Below, piece by piece: positions 38,816 through 53,464 of a DNA stretch of 64,000 nt (its first letter is position 1; every line of letters begins with the position of its first letter). Under the pieces are notes generated by a model. It saw nothing but the letters and a program-made list of their open reading frames with translations. It had not been told where the DNA came from and did not search any database. The stretch is from Monarcha castaneiventris obscurior (lineage: Eukaryota; Chordata; Aves; Passeriformes; Monarchidae), in contig JAMPIT010000230.1 in the NCBI GenBank assembly GCA_026261815.1, positions 8,307,001 through 8,371,000 on the forward strand, in the 5' to 3' direction. Made by a program: the position numbers and the translations under genes.

Positions 38816-41800
38816 ATGGAAGTCTTTTTTGTGTTGTTCGTCTCAGCTATGAAGATGTGAGGTTTTTTTATACGTCATGGTTTTGCCCTTGTGTTATTCA
38901 AATCATTAGTTTTTCCACTGTGTTTATTAAGAGTAGAATGTTGACCTCCAACAGGAATATTGGACAAGCTACATCTCTGAGCTTTTTCTGAGTGCTTAAC
39001 AGGAGGTAACCTTTATTATCTTCAATTTATCATCAGCTTAAATTTGATTCTTTTTTCGAACTGACTTTTACAAGTAATGGTGAGTGAAGTCTTGATACTG
39101 TTCATTTTAAAAAGGTATTTAAAACAGAAATATTAGAAATGTCTGCATTTCCCCCACTATTCTATTGCTATAGATTAACTCACCCAAATACAATTTTTTT
39201 TTAAGAGACATTTTAAAAATGCATTTCAAGCAGCCTGCAGAATATTCATGTGAGATCAGTTTATGCACAGTCTCATTGTAAAAGCCAAATTACAATTTAG
39301 CAATAAATTTGTGGCAGTAGGTATAATGAAACCACCATCATTATTTGGGATGGAACTATATGACTGGAGGTATTTATACTATTTATTGAAAAGTTCGGTT
39401 TTTTAGACTTCATGAGACAAGTTTTTATTGCCATGCTGGGGTTTGGAAATGAAACAGATTTTGGCCAGACTGGTTCTAGATTAGGACTCTCATGTTTGAG
39501 GAATATACAAACCTGAAGTAAACCAAAAAGAGAGTGGATTGTAATCCTACACCAAGCAGTGGAAAATGAAATCAGACATTCCATAATTTAAAGATATCTG
39601 CATGAAAGACATGAGAATTATGAAGGGAATAATGCCTAAGTGATAATTGCAGGATTTTTTTTTTTTTCAGTTTAATGTTCCTTAGGGTAGGATTTTGTTT
39701 ATACTGTGCTACTTAACTTTTTGTTTCTTGCCACTTACCAACTAGGTCATTCTGCAAATTTCTGTGCCAAGAATTTTGAGAAAGTATATTTCCCTCTGAG
39801 GATTTATAACATAATTCCGTCTCATTATGTCTGGTGTTTTTCTCCTCATGTTACGATATCCTCAAAGAGGCAAGAAATACAACAGCTTGTCTTCTTGTCA
39901 GTAAGGCACAAACAGACTGGAAAAATTAGTTGCAGCAATTACACATAGGATGATGCCAGCTCGTGCACTTCTGAAATGATCCTAGAACGAAAGGGAGCAA
40001 CTTAAAAAGTGTGTGAGGTTCCCTGTGAGGTGAACATTAAAAAAAAATATTGCAAATTCTAAGATATTTCAGCAGTAATCATCTGTGACCTTTTCTTTGA
40101 AAAACTGAGATTCTTTCTACCTTATTCCTGGCTGGTAAGGGCAGGTGTTTGGTGACCTAATGTATAGTAACAAATTAAATATTTACCTATTTTTACTAGA
40201 GTGGAATTTCCATTTAATTCTGTTCATGTGTTCCTATAACAGGTGCTCGAATTTTAACTCAAAATGAACAGAGCCATAGTCTATTTCCTGGACATTAAAC
40301 CAACTGTATAGCAAATCTGAACTCAATGCATATGGATACTCTGCTCTTCTCACAAAGCTGATGAAAGGAGTTTTGGGGGAAGCTGTTCCAACTACTGGCC
40401 TGCAGGCCAACAGGAGACACACTCCAGTGCCCTGCTCAGAGGATGGTCAAGGACCAGTTCAGACACCTCACCACAGCTTACTTGTGCTGTGTGCCCAGGA
40501 ACAGGAGGGACAACAGCTCCCTTAGGAAGCCTCTGTTCCACCAGGATAGGACATATTTGGAAAAGCTGTGGTGACTTGTGGATAGATATGTGTTACTGGA
40601 AAGGAGACCACACACCAGGTCTGTGTGAGGGAGAAGAAAATCTGTAAGGACCCATAAGAAGAAGAAAATCTGTGACTCAGTGGGGATGTGCAAATGCAAG
40701 GCCTTCTTTCTTCCCTACAGTGAGCTCTGATGTGCTGAACAGAGGCTTTAGATAAAGACATAAAGAAGTCTGTCAGTGTGCATGAGGCAGAGCAAACCCA
40801 GAGGGCAATGGACATGAAGAAAGAATGTACCTTGTTCTGTACATGCAAATGAAGAGAAAGAGCTGAATGACTCATCCAAACCAAGATTTCAAGGATGAAC
40901 TGTCATTACACATCTGAGGGGCTCACAAAACCATAAAGCACATCACAGGCACAGACTGTATCGTTACAAACGTCAATGAGAAATCCTGAGTTTGAAGCAG
41001 ATGCCTCTCTTTACAGAATGGGATTTTCACTGACGTGGCACTGATGCGTACATGGCCCCAGCTCACCTTTTCTCAGATAGTGCTTACTACAGATTCAAAA
41101 ATATGTCCCATCCTTCTGTTCGCCTTTCTTGTAGATAAGTTATATCCTTTTGTCCATCTCAGTAAAAGAATAAAATTCTAAAGCAAGACAAAGTGGAAAA
41201 GACAACTCATCATTCACTTTATCTGCACAAATGAAGTGAGGCTTGCAAAAGCTGCCTTTAAATTTGAATATCTTCAAAGGTACCTCAGCCTTCCTTTGTC
41301 TCCTAGCGCTGGTACTATGTAACTTCCCATAACAACTTTCTGGGTTTCCTCCTTTTCCAATCCATTTCAGTCTGAATTCTTCCTAAAACTCACCCCTTCA
41401 GTATAAAAAGAAAACTAATAAAAATAACTGTTTTAATTTGTTCTGTTCCCTGATACATGCCAGTGACATATTCCTGGTTTTATTTCTCTATGTTCTAAAT
41501 TTTAAACAATCATTTCCATTGATCCTTATTTAAACAGGATACTTGAGTTCCAAAGTTCAGTTCCTTTTGCTGTGCTCTTATGTTAACATATGATTCCATT
41601 GTCATTCAGCATCTTAGACTTGTTTCAAAACTGAATTAACTTTTGTTTCATATGTTCAAAATCCCAGTGTATTCATCAGAGACAATAGGTAGGGAAGATT
41701 CATCAGAGACAACAGGAAGATCCACACAGCTTTAGATATAAGTTTTCTGCTGTCCATAGAGCAAAACAATTACAGTCTTTTAAAGGATTCTGTTGAGTGG

Positions 41801-43507
41801 ATACATTTGAGAGCACTTCTTTCACTTAGAGCTGGCTGGAGTCCCTGAACTAAGCCTCTGTGATCTCTATCAATCAGCACAAGAATCACCTTCAGTATCC
41901 CAGCCAATCTCTTATCTTCTGGCTGACTCTGAGCAGAGCAAACAGACACTGTTTTGTGCAGTGCTTCATGGTGAGTTGGCATAAATTGACTTGGAGAGGT
42001 GACCTGGAGGTTCTTGATACTGCTAAATGTTTTGCTGATGTCCTCTCAAGACCCTTTTGGATGAATGCCAGTGAAGACATTCAAGTCAAATTTTTGAGTT
42101 GAATTGAGAAAATCTGGCTTAGGTTTACAAAAGAAGAACAAAGTCAAATGAGATTGCCCAAAACCTCTTATGAAACCAGGAGATGGTTTATCTCGATTAC
42201 ATGAGTCCAAATATTTCAAATCCTGTGCCTGAGAAGACCAGGGACTCATTCGTTGTGGAGCTGAACAATTGCAGTCATTTCGTTCTTATTTCTTCCCCTT
42301 TGGACTGGACATTTGAAATGTCTTTTGCTGTGCATTCCATATCAGCTCTTACTTAATCATCCTTTTACAATCATTGAATCCTTTAAAAAGCATTTTTAAG
42401 TGATTTAAGTAATATTACTAAATGGCTACTATTTCAGTTTCAAAGAAGAGAGAATTGGACTTTCAACAGATTGAAGACTACCATGGACTTGTGACTGCTT
42501 TGGATGGGCAGCTCCTGGCAAAAACCTTCTGGGTGAAATGTGGGTTGGACCAGCTCATATAAGGATTATTATTTTCTCAGTTTCTTCTTCACTGTGTTAA
42601 TAAAATCTTTTATTTTAATAGATACCAAAGATGAAGGGCAGTCATATTACTAACCCATATAGAAAAGGTGAAAGGATTTATACTGAGCCACTAAAATTGT
42701 GGCTGGGAAGGAGGTGGTTGGGAAATCATCTTTGTGTAAGAAGAAAAACTTTCCCTGTTAATGTATCTCTTGGTGCATACAAACTGATGCATTTATATAG
42801 ACCAAAAAGAGCTTATCCAAGGTTGGAATGCAGGAAAAATTTGTCTGAAATATTAACTTAAGTGGACTCATGCACGTCTGAGAGTGAAATAAAGGAAACA
42901 TTAATTACTAAAGAAGTATATTTAGCTTCATTATCTTCCAACAACTTCTGAGGCTCAATTACTGTTTTTCTGCATTTTGAGATTACCAGATGGGCAGCAC
43001 TATACAAATGTAAAGTGTTTCATTTTATTATATAACCCTTCAATTTGTGGATGAGCATCAGCCCAGAGAGTTGTGAAATAAAGGTATAGTCAGGTGTTCG
43101 GACAAAAAAGTGAGGTAGATGCTGGCCATCCTCTTTGGAGGCTGTGACTTTGTAAGTGTTCTGGTCCTAGTTAAAGAGGATGCCTGTGCAGACATATCCT
43201 ATGAGTTCAATACATAGCACTAAAAGTACTTAAATGGCAAAATCAGGAGTTTGCTTGAAATAACATATTTGTTTAAAATAAACATATTTTGACTTTGGAT
43301 TTTTCAGACCTAAGTATATATATTTTTGGTGCACTTTTAAACTTCCTTCAGCCTCAGCTGTACTATAAACTACACAAACACAAAAATACATAATACATGT
43401 ATATTTGTGTAAATATTCACAAGTATCAAGACAGAAGTTGAATCCTGATTACAGGTGCAGGTCTGGGTGTATGGGTCAAAGGAATATGCTAAACTGATAC
43501 CTTATTA
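38816..43507. other. Noncoding stretch, nothing firm
   Basis: A 19-bp near-perfect duplication (ATTCATCAGAGACAAYAGG at 41671-41689 and 41698-41716) is present. Minus frames at 40478-40699 and 40522-40884 (120 codons) in a moderately GC-richer patch have no recognised domain. Confidence 0.5.
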
Positions 43508-44240
43508 TCATAGAATAGTTTGGGTTGGAAGGGACTTTCAAAGGTCATCTAATCCAACTCTACCCCCAGCAATAAGCAGGGACATTTTCAACTAGATCAG
43601 GTTACTCAGAACCCTGTACAACCTGACCTTGAACGTTTTAGGAATGTGATAATTAACATCTTGCTGGGCAACTCATTTCAGTGTTTCACCACCCTCATTG
43701 TAAAAAAATTTCTTCCTTTTATCTAGTTTAACTTCTCTTAGTTTTAAACCTACTTTGCCCTATTGCAACAGGTTCTGCTAAAAAGTTTCTCTCCATCTTT
43801 CTTACAAGCCCCCTTTAAGTATTAGAAGGCTGAAATAAGATCTCCCCAGGGCCTTCTCTTCTCCCAGCCCTCTCAGCCTGTCTTCAAAGAAGAGGTGTTC
43901 CAGGCCACTGCTCTGTTTGTGGCCCTACACTGGACCCACTCTAACAGATCTACGTCTTTCCTCTGCTGAGGACCCCAGAACTCGATGCACTGATCCAGGT
44001 GGGGTGTCACAATAGCAGAGTAGAGGGTCAGGATCACCTCCCTTGACATGCTGGCCACACTTTGCACGCAGCCCAGGATAGGGTTGGCTTTCTGGGCTAT
44101 GAGCATTTGTTCTTGGCTCTGGGTCAATTTCTCATCTACAGGTAGAGCCAAGTCCTTCTACTGCAGGGCTGCTCTCAATCCCATCATCCCATCCCAGCTG
44201 CAGGACCTTGCACTTGGACACATTAGGATATTTTATGAAT
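43508..44240 (-). mobile_element. CR1 LINE, 5'-truncated copy
   Basis: The 3' tail lies at 43508 (TCATAGAATAGTTTGGGTTGG, the antisense of the CR1 3' end). The body runs through the antisense 3' UTR into the C-terminal part of ORF2 and ends near 44240. Frame breaks and stops show it is dead. The element is 5'-truncated, and some body segments differ from the CR1 consensus I recall. Confidence 0.93.
43873..44230 (-). pseudogene. CR1 ORF2 C-terminal fragment
   Basis: A minus frame open at 43873-44151 reads KANPILGCV, then SREVILTLYSAIVTPHLDQC, then EFWGPQQRKDVDLLEWVQ. This is the conserved CR1 segment after the reverse transcriptase core (AKKANGILGC / SREVI.PLYSALVRPHLEYCVQFW / D.LERVQRRAT). 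Upstream in another register, NVSKCKVLQLG (near 44210) matches the preceding CR1 NVxKCKVLHLG segment, so a frameshift or stop separates the two. It carries no catalytic core and has no function. Confidence 0.9.
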
Positions 44241-47200
44241 GAGAAATACATAATAATACAACTGTGCTATTTTCTTTTTAGGAGAAGAAATAGTGTGACA
44301 GATATCCATGAAATCAACACACCCTAGTGCATAAGAAGGAATACTCTGCTCTGCAGGGTAGAGTATCAATTTCTTCATCATTGTTCCAAGAGGTGGCATA
44401 AAAGATAGGAGATAAAAGCAGCGTTAATGAATGGGCAGTGAGGGATGGAATAGGTTATTAAGGTTATATTTGAGACTATTCAAAAATTCATATGAGAAAA
44501 TGCTTCATCTTTTGGTTGGGTCAGAAACCTCATGCTGGAGGGATACTGTGAATATTCAAGGAATGCAAAATGCTATGTTAATTATATCTATTAGAAAATG
44601 TAGACTTTGACATATTAAATAGTCTCCTTAATTATGGTAATGAATTGTTATGGTTGTTCAACTAATGGCCTTTGTCACTCAAAAAGATACGGCATGACTG
44701 TTAGAGAAATACAGTGAGAATTAAAGTACATGATAGAGGCCAATTCAGAAAATTCAAATATACTCAAGCCCTCTCTTTCTTCCATGAAACATCTTTCAGA
44801 TAGAAAGATAACCATCCTATTAGTCTGCTCCACAATAGAGAAAACCTCCAAACAGTTCAACAGGCCCAAGAAAACAGTCCCCAAACCACTGGTTATTATT
44901 TCTTGGTAGGTTAATCAGACCCTAGGTTATGGAGTGAAGCAATAGAATGGAATGTGTATTCCAAAAATCTCACCTTAATAATGTCCTTCCCCCCATCTCA
45001 TAAATTTGACTTTCTTTTATGCATTGTTTTGTTTTGGAGCTATTTACCCAGAATCTGATAGGGATTATGAGAGCATTTTGACTTGATCTTGCAGGCTTGG
45101 AGGTTTTTTTACTCATTTTCAGAACTATGTTTTGAGGGAAGATAGATATTCAGACATCTGAAAATATGGTCCTTGTAGAGTTCTCACAAGGAAAACAACC
45201 CAGCAGCTTTATTGCATCACATCACATGAGGAGCACTGGCTTAACTGAGACATACTTCTTAGGCTGTACAGCCCAGATGGGTACACAAATGATTCTTCTC
45301 TTTGTCATTATGATGCTTCTCATTATACTAAAAGTAAGGGGAATACAACTTATTTACCTGCTCTGTGCCAGTTATGATCCCCATTCATGGCATTGATGTT
45401 AGCTGGAAAAATGTCCCACAGTCTGTCCTCATTGTGTGTTAAATGAAGCTCCAACTTGGTTCAGCATCTGGGATCTCCAGGCATCTCCAGCTGTGTAGAA
45501 AGAGGCAAATGAGTTACAGCACACAGGTAGACTTACACAAAATAAACATGCAGCATAGATGTGGGGAGAGTTATTAGATATTGGTATCTGGTTTATTAAG
45601 AAATAGGTAAAAATCATTTTGCTAAAGTCAATGGAAATGACAGGTGCTGAATGGAAGTCTGCGAGAGATGGTGCAGAGAGAAAGATAATACTCATGACCA
45701 TTAAATTATACATACTCCCCTTGACTTCAAGGAGCCAGGGTTTGACCCTGGGACCTTTTATTGACTCTGGTAAGAGGTAAATAACTCTATTTCAGCCTGT
45801 AATATGTATTAACATGCTTCTTTGTTATACATACATGAGACTTGAGTGATTAAGGTTTGTTTATTGCTCATATGGGAAGATGTGTTAATTTTTTACTTAG
45901 TTCTTGTTTTTCAGCTCTTATAAATACTTTGTTGCAAATCCCCAGGCTCCTGGAAGCTTTAGATAATTAAGTTAATTTACACCAGATTTGTTTTGGGAGT
46001 GTTTCTGATTCAGCATTTGCTAGCAACAGAAGTTTTCCAAGGGCACTGCTGAATGGAGTTTAGGTCATTAATAGACTGAGGCACTCTGTGATCTGTGGGA
46101 AGGCACCATCCATGTAACAGTTGCCAAGTCTGTCCTGTATTGTATAAACATGATAGTTTCTTTTCCAGGAACAGTTGGAGAAAAATGAATTCAAATGTTT
46201 CTGTATCTGTGGCAGATTCTTTCCCTAAGGCAATTAAAATGTGGAAACAAAACATGCACTGCTCATACTTTTCTCAGGAGAGAGAAAAGGCATGAACATT
46301 TGACAAATGTGAAAGTAAATAACACACTGGTGGATGAAGGCCTTGAACTGTGGTGGATAGCCCTGTATGGGATCCTAGCTATGAAAGAATAGCTGTACAC
46401 TTAATAGCTGGCCCTACTATTAGCTGTTTCTTCTTCCTTTCATGTGTAGGTAATTTGTAACACCAGGCATGCTATAAATCTCCCTCCTGTGTTTTGCTGC
46501 ACTGATAACAGAGTACTGCAGTCTCTAACCATGAGTTTAGTTTTCATATATAATTATGGAACAAAGAACTCAGACAATGAGCTAAGAGTTTGGCATTTTG
46601 TTTGGTGATTATCTATAATACTTACAAATGAGCTACGATGAGAAAACGAGAAACAAAAGACAATTCTGTGCTCACACACTGAAATCAAGGCCCAGATAAA
46701 TTTTTAACATGCTGGTATTATAACAGCTCAAAATGGTGTCAATACACTGTGCCACACTCAAAGTTAAACTCTGTATTTCAGGTTCCTACAGCACAGAATA
46801 TTTTATTTCACTAAAAAACAGTACAAGCATAGTGTTTCCCTAGGACAGCTTAAAACACTCACCCTCCATCTTCACCCTGTCTTGTTCTGTACTAAGAGAC
46901 AAATACAAGCAAATGTCCATCATCCTTGAAGCCAGGAAGAGCATCCACTGTGCTAAGTCACTCCTATAGTTCAAATATTTCTTTTCAAAGTCCTGTATTG
47001 TTTTGAAGTCCTAGATGGCAACTTTTTCTCCTGATATTGAGGGATTGTAGAATAACTTAATAGAATACTGTGTGATGTCCTTAAGTGACTATAGAGTGAT
47101 CTCTCTTCTTTGTTTGGACCTAGGAAATCATGTCAAAACGGCAAGGGGTATTTGATAATCTAACTCAGAGGTTTTTGAAAGCTCTGAGCATGCTTGAGTT

Positions 47201-49603
47201 AAATTCCAGAATTTTCTGCAGCATTTACTTGTGTATAGGTGTATTGTGTCTCAGTTTGCTGTCTGTGAAACCAAAACTGGACTCCTTCCTCAAAGATCTT
47301 TTTAAAATACATACTTGGAGATGCTCAAATGTTGGATTAACTATTCCAGGTGTGAAGACTTTGCTGACTGCATTTCTTTTTGGTCTATAATGAGAAATAC
47401 ATAAACATACTTTTAAGCAATCAGCATTATTGTGGATTCCAGTGTATGAAAAAATGGAGAAATTTGCAGAGGAGACTAAAACAAAAAATTATATTTGTCA
47501 CTGAAATTTTAATTTGTTGATATATGTTCATTATAGACGGCTGAATTGCATCCACAATTTGAAGCATGCTTTGTGAACATGCTATATCTCTTTAGGGTCC
47601 TGTCTGTGGGCACTAAAACCTGGAATGAACCCTAGGGACACTCCAGTTATTCCAGCCATCAGCAAAAAGAGTATTGCAGCCCACCACCAAGGGGGAAGGA
47701 CACTGCACCTCTTTCCCACACAGATGAGGTCCTCTGGTCAAACTCCCAGTGGGAAGGAGAAAAAGAAACGTCGACAAGACCCTTTTCAGGAGATGTTCAA
47801 CAAGCCAATTAGCCTATTTCACCTCTTCTCAAATAGACTTTTTTCCTCCCTGGATTTCCATGATTTATTATTATGGGCTCAGATGGGAATCTTATGACTT
47901 CCAACATCTAGCTGTCAGAGTAGTCCACTTGAGTTAAAAATACTGCAGTCTGAGAAATTCAGAGGACAAAAGTGGTAAAATTCTCCATCAAGGGTTTCTG
48001 ACTCTCTTTCAATGCATCACGAAGAATTTATTTTCAAATGATCAGAGTGGACTGATTTAAAAAACAATACATTTTAATATCAGATTTTCTTTTAACAGGA
48101 AAAAAGAAATCTGTTTCAAGTTGAGAGGAAAATAAATTTCAAAACTTCTGAATCTTTTGTAAAAGAGAAATTAAAGTTCCATATTCAGCTTTAATGAAAT
48201 GTCACCTATTAAATTATCTAAATTCACAGTAAAACTAATGAAAATACTAAATTTCTAGAAGTTAATTTTGTCTATTCTTCAGTCTTATTTCAAAATTTTC
48301 TAATGTGTGTCAGTGACAGACAATGCACAGTAGTTTAATTATTATCTTCTGCTGTGTGAGCATGCTGGGAAGAAAAGATTCTGAGCAACCGAAGAAGGAA
48401 AAAATAAAATATCCTGACACAAATTAGTATTTAACACACATTTTGAAATCAGTCTGCTTCTGCTGCCTGGTTTCTTCAGCTCTTTAGATACAGCATGCCA
48501 GAGAGGCCATCAATTTTATTTCCCCACTAGAATGTGGTAAGGAAACAAATGCTTTGTTTCATTTCGGTTTGTTTTTTTTCCATTTAACAACATCTTTCCC
48601 AAAAAGGAAACATCTGAGGATGATTGCAAACATTCACTCCATCAGTTCTGGGCTCTGCAAGAATCTGACTCTAAATGATTTAGGGAGAAACACTATTTGT
48701 CCACTTGTGATGAGCATATTTTTCAAGTTAGGATACCAAGCTTTTCTGTCTAGCAGACAGATGACAGCCACAGTTTAATCAAACTGACAAAGCAAATAAG
48801 AACGTGTTCAATATTTAACACACAGGATGTAAATAGCCCGTCTATGTTCATGTGCCTCTTCAGTTTCTCAATAAAACTACTGAGTGGATATGCTGTAAGA
48901 ATATATTAAAACACGAACACCACTTAAAAAGAACTATGGAGTTTAGTTTTAATTAAAGAACTGATGGAAGCAGTTTTGGAATCATGGTTGTTCATTTCTG
49001 TCTCTGTAAAATTTGTGAACAGCTATATTCACTAAAGGGGTCCCTATGAGTGTGGCAGGCATCACTGTAGTTGGAAATGGCCAACCATGATTCCCTGTGA
49101 GTGCTTTGGAGAAGATGTTATAAGGAAAATATCTCTAATCTCCCTTGTGTGCTTTGTATGGAAAACAAGTAAGAGGGGCTTGGATGAAGATATACAAAAT
49201 AATCAATAGCATAGGTTATACAGGGTTGGGAATTGTGTGATATTTTGTTATAATTATAAAAAAGAACATGCATTGAAATAGAAATACGACAACTGCAAGC
49301 TAATGAAACATAAATTCTGTTTCACTCTGCATTAATATTTTTCTTCTGCAACCCTTGGGCTGAGAGATTTATACAAGCCAAGACCTTACAAGGGTTCAGT
49401 CAAAGCTGGACATTTAAAAAGCTAAACAAAACAAGAGAAAAAACAACTAACCACATGGGAAAAGATACACTGCTTTTCAGATGCAATCCAAGTTCTAAGA
49501 AGAACATTAATTTTTGAATCTATTTTTCTTCCGAATGATTGCCTGCCTTTAGTCTCATTCAGATCTCAGTTGAGGTGAAAAGGTGTACATATAACTTGTA
49601 GTA
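44241..49603. other. Noncoding stretch, nothing recognised
   Basis: Several frames of 60-94 codons (for example 45429-45713 minus, 47130-47390 plus, 47625-47897 plus) without motifs. No repeat family is seen. Confidence 0.5.
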
Positions 49604-49632
49604 CAGTGCAGTGCAGTGCAGTGCAGTGCAGT
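49604..49632. repeat. (CAGTG)n pentanucleotide microsatellite
   Basis: There are nearly six perfect CAGTG units without interruption. Confidence 0.95.
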
Positions 49633-49691
49633 TTTCATGTTAAAATTCTGTTAGTATAAAAGCAGGATCACCTTTTTACAAAACTCCTCTG

Positions 49692-49898
49692 TTGACAACA
49701 GCATGCCAGCAAGGAACCAGTTGTTCTGACAAAGCTCAAAAAAAAGTTAGCAAAAAATACCACTGTTTCTTCTGCCAGTGCAAACAGATCGTCTGCCAAG
49801 CTTGCTGTAAAGTAGATCAACTGAGAAATCCAAGCTTGCCTTTGGAAAAGGGACCTTTAAAGGTTAGCACTTTTGGTTCAGACTTCTCTTTCTCTTAG
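49692..49898 (+). other. Cysteine-rich open frame, unproven
   Basis: A 68-codon frame that lacks an ATG at its start (it opens with TTG) encodes a C-x2-C-x6-C-x2-C-C cluster (CFFCQCKQIVCQACC), which looks like half of a zinc-binding treble clef. The sequence before it (CTCCTCTGTTGACAACAG) could be a weak splice acceptor, and AAAGGTTAGC near 49858 a weak donor. I cannot assign it to a gene, and chance remains the more likely explanation. Confidence 0.15.
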
Positions 49899-52800
49899 TC
49901 AGAAGAATGCGCTTTCAATATAACAATATAGTAAAAAGACAGAACTTTTATTAGAATTATATTTAATTATGGGATGAAGGTCAGTATTTTTTGTTTTGTT
50001 TTATTTTTTCAGGATTTTTGGTTGTGCTCATCCTGCCCTGGCTAATTTACCAAAGCAGTCAGTGTTTTCAGCTGCTGTTGAAAAATGTAATAATGAAGAG
50101 CATCTAACTTCACACTGAATCAATATTTCAGCTCTGCTTGAAGCCATTTTCAGTAATCATTGGGTTTGATTGTTCTCATTTTAATATTATTAACAAATGG
50201 TTTCATTATATTGTTTAGGAGAAGTGATGTAAAGTTACCAACACCTTTCTTCGGAATTTGTGTTTTTCCCTTATTAATATTTTAAGACAAAATCTTACCC
50301 CTGGTAAGACATTGAAGAGTTGCCTTTGAATACAAATGCAGAAGAATTATGGAACAGGAGCACAAAATACAAGCAGTTTAGCCTGTTTACAAATTATATG
50401 TTAGACATTGAGGAATTGCTTTCTGTTTTCTCCTTCCATCCTACCAAAAAGCAGGAAATATGTCTAGCAGCAGCAGCAACAGAGCTCTTCCAAACTGGTG
50501 TAATTTGAAGGTGAGTTCAATTCATTTTGCAAAATTTACACATTATCATTAGTATTTTTCAGCCAAGAAAGAAAGTATAAATTTTCCTCTCATTTGAATG
50601 ACATGATTTTCAAAAAGGGGAGTTTGGGTGTGGTGCTCTTTTGCCTTTACAAACTAAAGTCAACATGAAGTACTGCAAGCATATATGGTTCAAATGAAAT
50701 CCATTGCATTGAGTCTGAAAAAAAATCAGGTCTCTACTCATGCCTGGAAGAATGTCACAGGAAAATAAACTAGTCCTGGGACTGTGAAGCAGTCTGGGCT
50801 GTGTGTACACACAGCTACTATGATGGGAAGATTTTTTCAGACTCTCTCTGAAGTCCTTTTTTCCCCATCTCATCACTGCTTGATACCTTAAAGGCTTCCC
50901 CTCTCTGCCATATTTCCATCAGGCTTCTGCCTCACTCTCTCATTTTGTGGGGCATATCAAGTGGTGTAAGCTGTCTGGCATCATTTTTTTAAGCAGTGCA
51001 TTTTTAAAATGTAGTGATGTCCCTAGAATTTAAGTAATATGCCTGAAAAAATTGCACTTCCTTAATGACTGCGTGAGCTTTCCAACTTTGGGCTTACATT
51101 GACTTTCAGTAGCTGAAGATCTGCTCATTTGCTTTATAACTTTCCCCATGCCATAGGTCAGTTCATTCCCTACTTTCCAAGTGTCTTTACTTGCATAGCT
51201 ATTACTTTTCTTATCTTACATTTCCTTCAGCAAATATTTTGGGATTGAGTGTTTCAACACTATTCTCACAGAAAAATATTTCCCTATGCAATGTTTACTT
51301 CCAGTAGAGTCTTTTGTTGTTTTGCCTTTGAGCTCTTGCTCTAACTCCTAGAGTCCCACAAGAACAAGAAGTGCAGATGGATGCAAGGAATGAAAAAAGC
51401 ACACTATTCTCCCGCCTGTATAATGACACTTCTGCAAACTCTAAATAAAACATTCCTGACAAAGAGGTGTTCTGCTTTTGGTTTATTAGGGACTAGATTC
51501 TTCTTCATTGAAATCCAATTCTCAAAGTCCCAGAGATTTTGATATAAATAGAATGTTATCGCTTAATCAAAGAATGCATATTTTCTGCTTTTATTGCTGT
51601 GGCAATATTAAACAGATAAGTTCCTTTCCCTGTACCTCTAGCATAAATTGAAACCTAAGCTGAAATTTTTGGGTTTTAAAGCAAGGCAAAACAAAGATGA
51701 TCAAACATCTTCTCTAGTTCTAAGACATAGAATCTCTATCAGAGTACGTTATTTTGAAATTGCTCCTTTGATCAAAAAGACATTAGGTAGAGCAAATCTG
51801 TTGGGGATATTTTAGGATGTGCCCAGTGAGACCCTATCACCTTGTATAATTTACTTCAAGACAATGTTCCAGCTCCCATTTTCGCAGACAATAGTCCTAT
51901 CTCCTTCTCATTTCATTTGTTATGACAAAGAACCCTTTTAGTCATGCACAACCTGCATGGGGAACCTGGACAAAAGACAAGAATGCTCGAGAAAATCCAA
52001 TGGTTCTGGGCAAAAAGCAAAATGCCTAGTGCCCTCTTATTCTCACATCCTTTTCCCAGATGGCACTGGAACCCATGATGGAGAAGGGCAGAAAGACACT
52101 CAAGGTGTCAGTGGTGGAGGTTTTGTCTTCTTGTTTTTGGTGGGGTTTTGTCATTGTTGGTTGTTTTGTGTTGGTTGTGGTTCTTTTCTTTTTTCAAAAA
52201 AAGTAGCTTTCTTTCTCATGCCTTCCTGTAATAAACTTGACTTATGAGACATGCCTTGTAATAATTAGAGTTGTACAATTACAATACAGACATAGAAGCT
52301 CACATTTTTACAGCAAAACTGCAAAATGGTCATGTTGTGTTTACATGCATTCATCATAATGCAATTTGCACAACATAATACTAAGGGACAAAACCAAACC
52401 TATTCCAAAATATATATTTTATAAAATATCAGTTTGAATGTTTTTAGGCTTACATTTTTTAAAGATTAAAGACAAATAAAAAATTACCACTCATTGCAGG
52501 AGAAAATATTTCACAGAAATATTCATTTCTTCATCTAAATTTTCTCTTTTCTTTTCTATGGTAAGCCTCAGCAAACAGTGAAAGAAAAGGAGAAATATTT
52601 TTCATTTATCATATCATTGCCTTTTTGAAAATGCCTAGAATTCTCAAAATCCTTGTGATTGATTCATACAACTTTCTCCCATTCTGCATTTTCAGAAAAC
52701 ATCCTTCCTGGTAAGAGGAGGAATTCCTATGTCAGTCCATCATGCACAACTTTGTAAAATTATAAAAGTAAATGTGTTCCTTGCTTTGTGGAATGACAGA

Positions 52801-53464
52801 AACACTGAACAGTCCCTCAGTATCTCTCCACGAATCCCCTGTCCGTTATTGAGCTTGACCAACATTTCAGTTTTCTGCAAAAAGTGGAAAAACTAACAGC
52901 CTCCATTCAGCCTTTAACATTCTTTTAAAGTTTCAGAAGATGTCAGCAAGTATCTGAGATCATTTACTAAAAGGTAGAATGTTCTCATTTCTTATTCTTG
53001 GTTTGTTTAAATAATCTAATTATTGAATTATTAATTCATATAATCCAACGTGACTGAAACACTAGCTAATTTCTCATCACTTTTTAAAGATCTGACCTTG
53101 TAATGTTGGAACTTAAGAACAGATGTCTGGAAACAACTGTGATGGGTTTGTTAAAGCCTGTAATACAATATAACAATACTGCAGTAATGGTCTAGTAACT
53201 GAGTCTTAATTCCGTAAAGCATTTGCGCATGGCCTTAAATTCTCATTTATTTTATATGGCCCGAAGGCTTGCTTTTCATATCAGGATGGTGTAAAATAGG
53301 CCTAGCCAAATGGGAATACAAACAGGTTAAATTAGAATTGATTTTTAAGCACAAATTGAGGTCTTGAAATCACATGATTTCTATGTAAAAGCATTGACAC
53401 TTATTTCACGTAGAGAAAGAATTTTGAAAATACATGTAATCAGACTCTCATACATGTTAACAGT
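49899..53464. other. Noncoding stretch with G/T-rich patch
   Basis: A G/T-rich low-complexity tract lies at about 52118-52190 (TTTTTGGTGGGGTTTTG type). Nothing else is recognised. The conserved-looking region does not extend upstream of the LINE remnant with any certainty. Confidence 0.5.
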
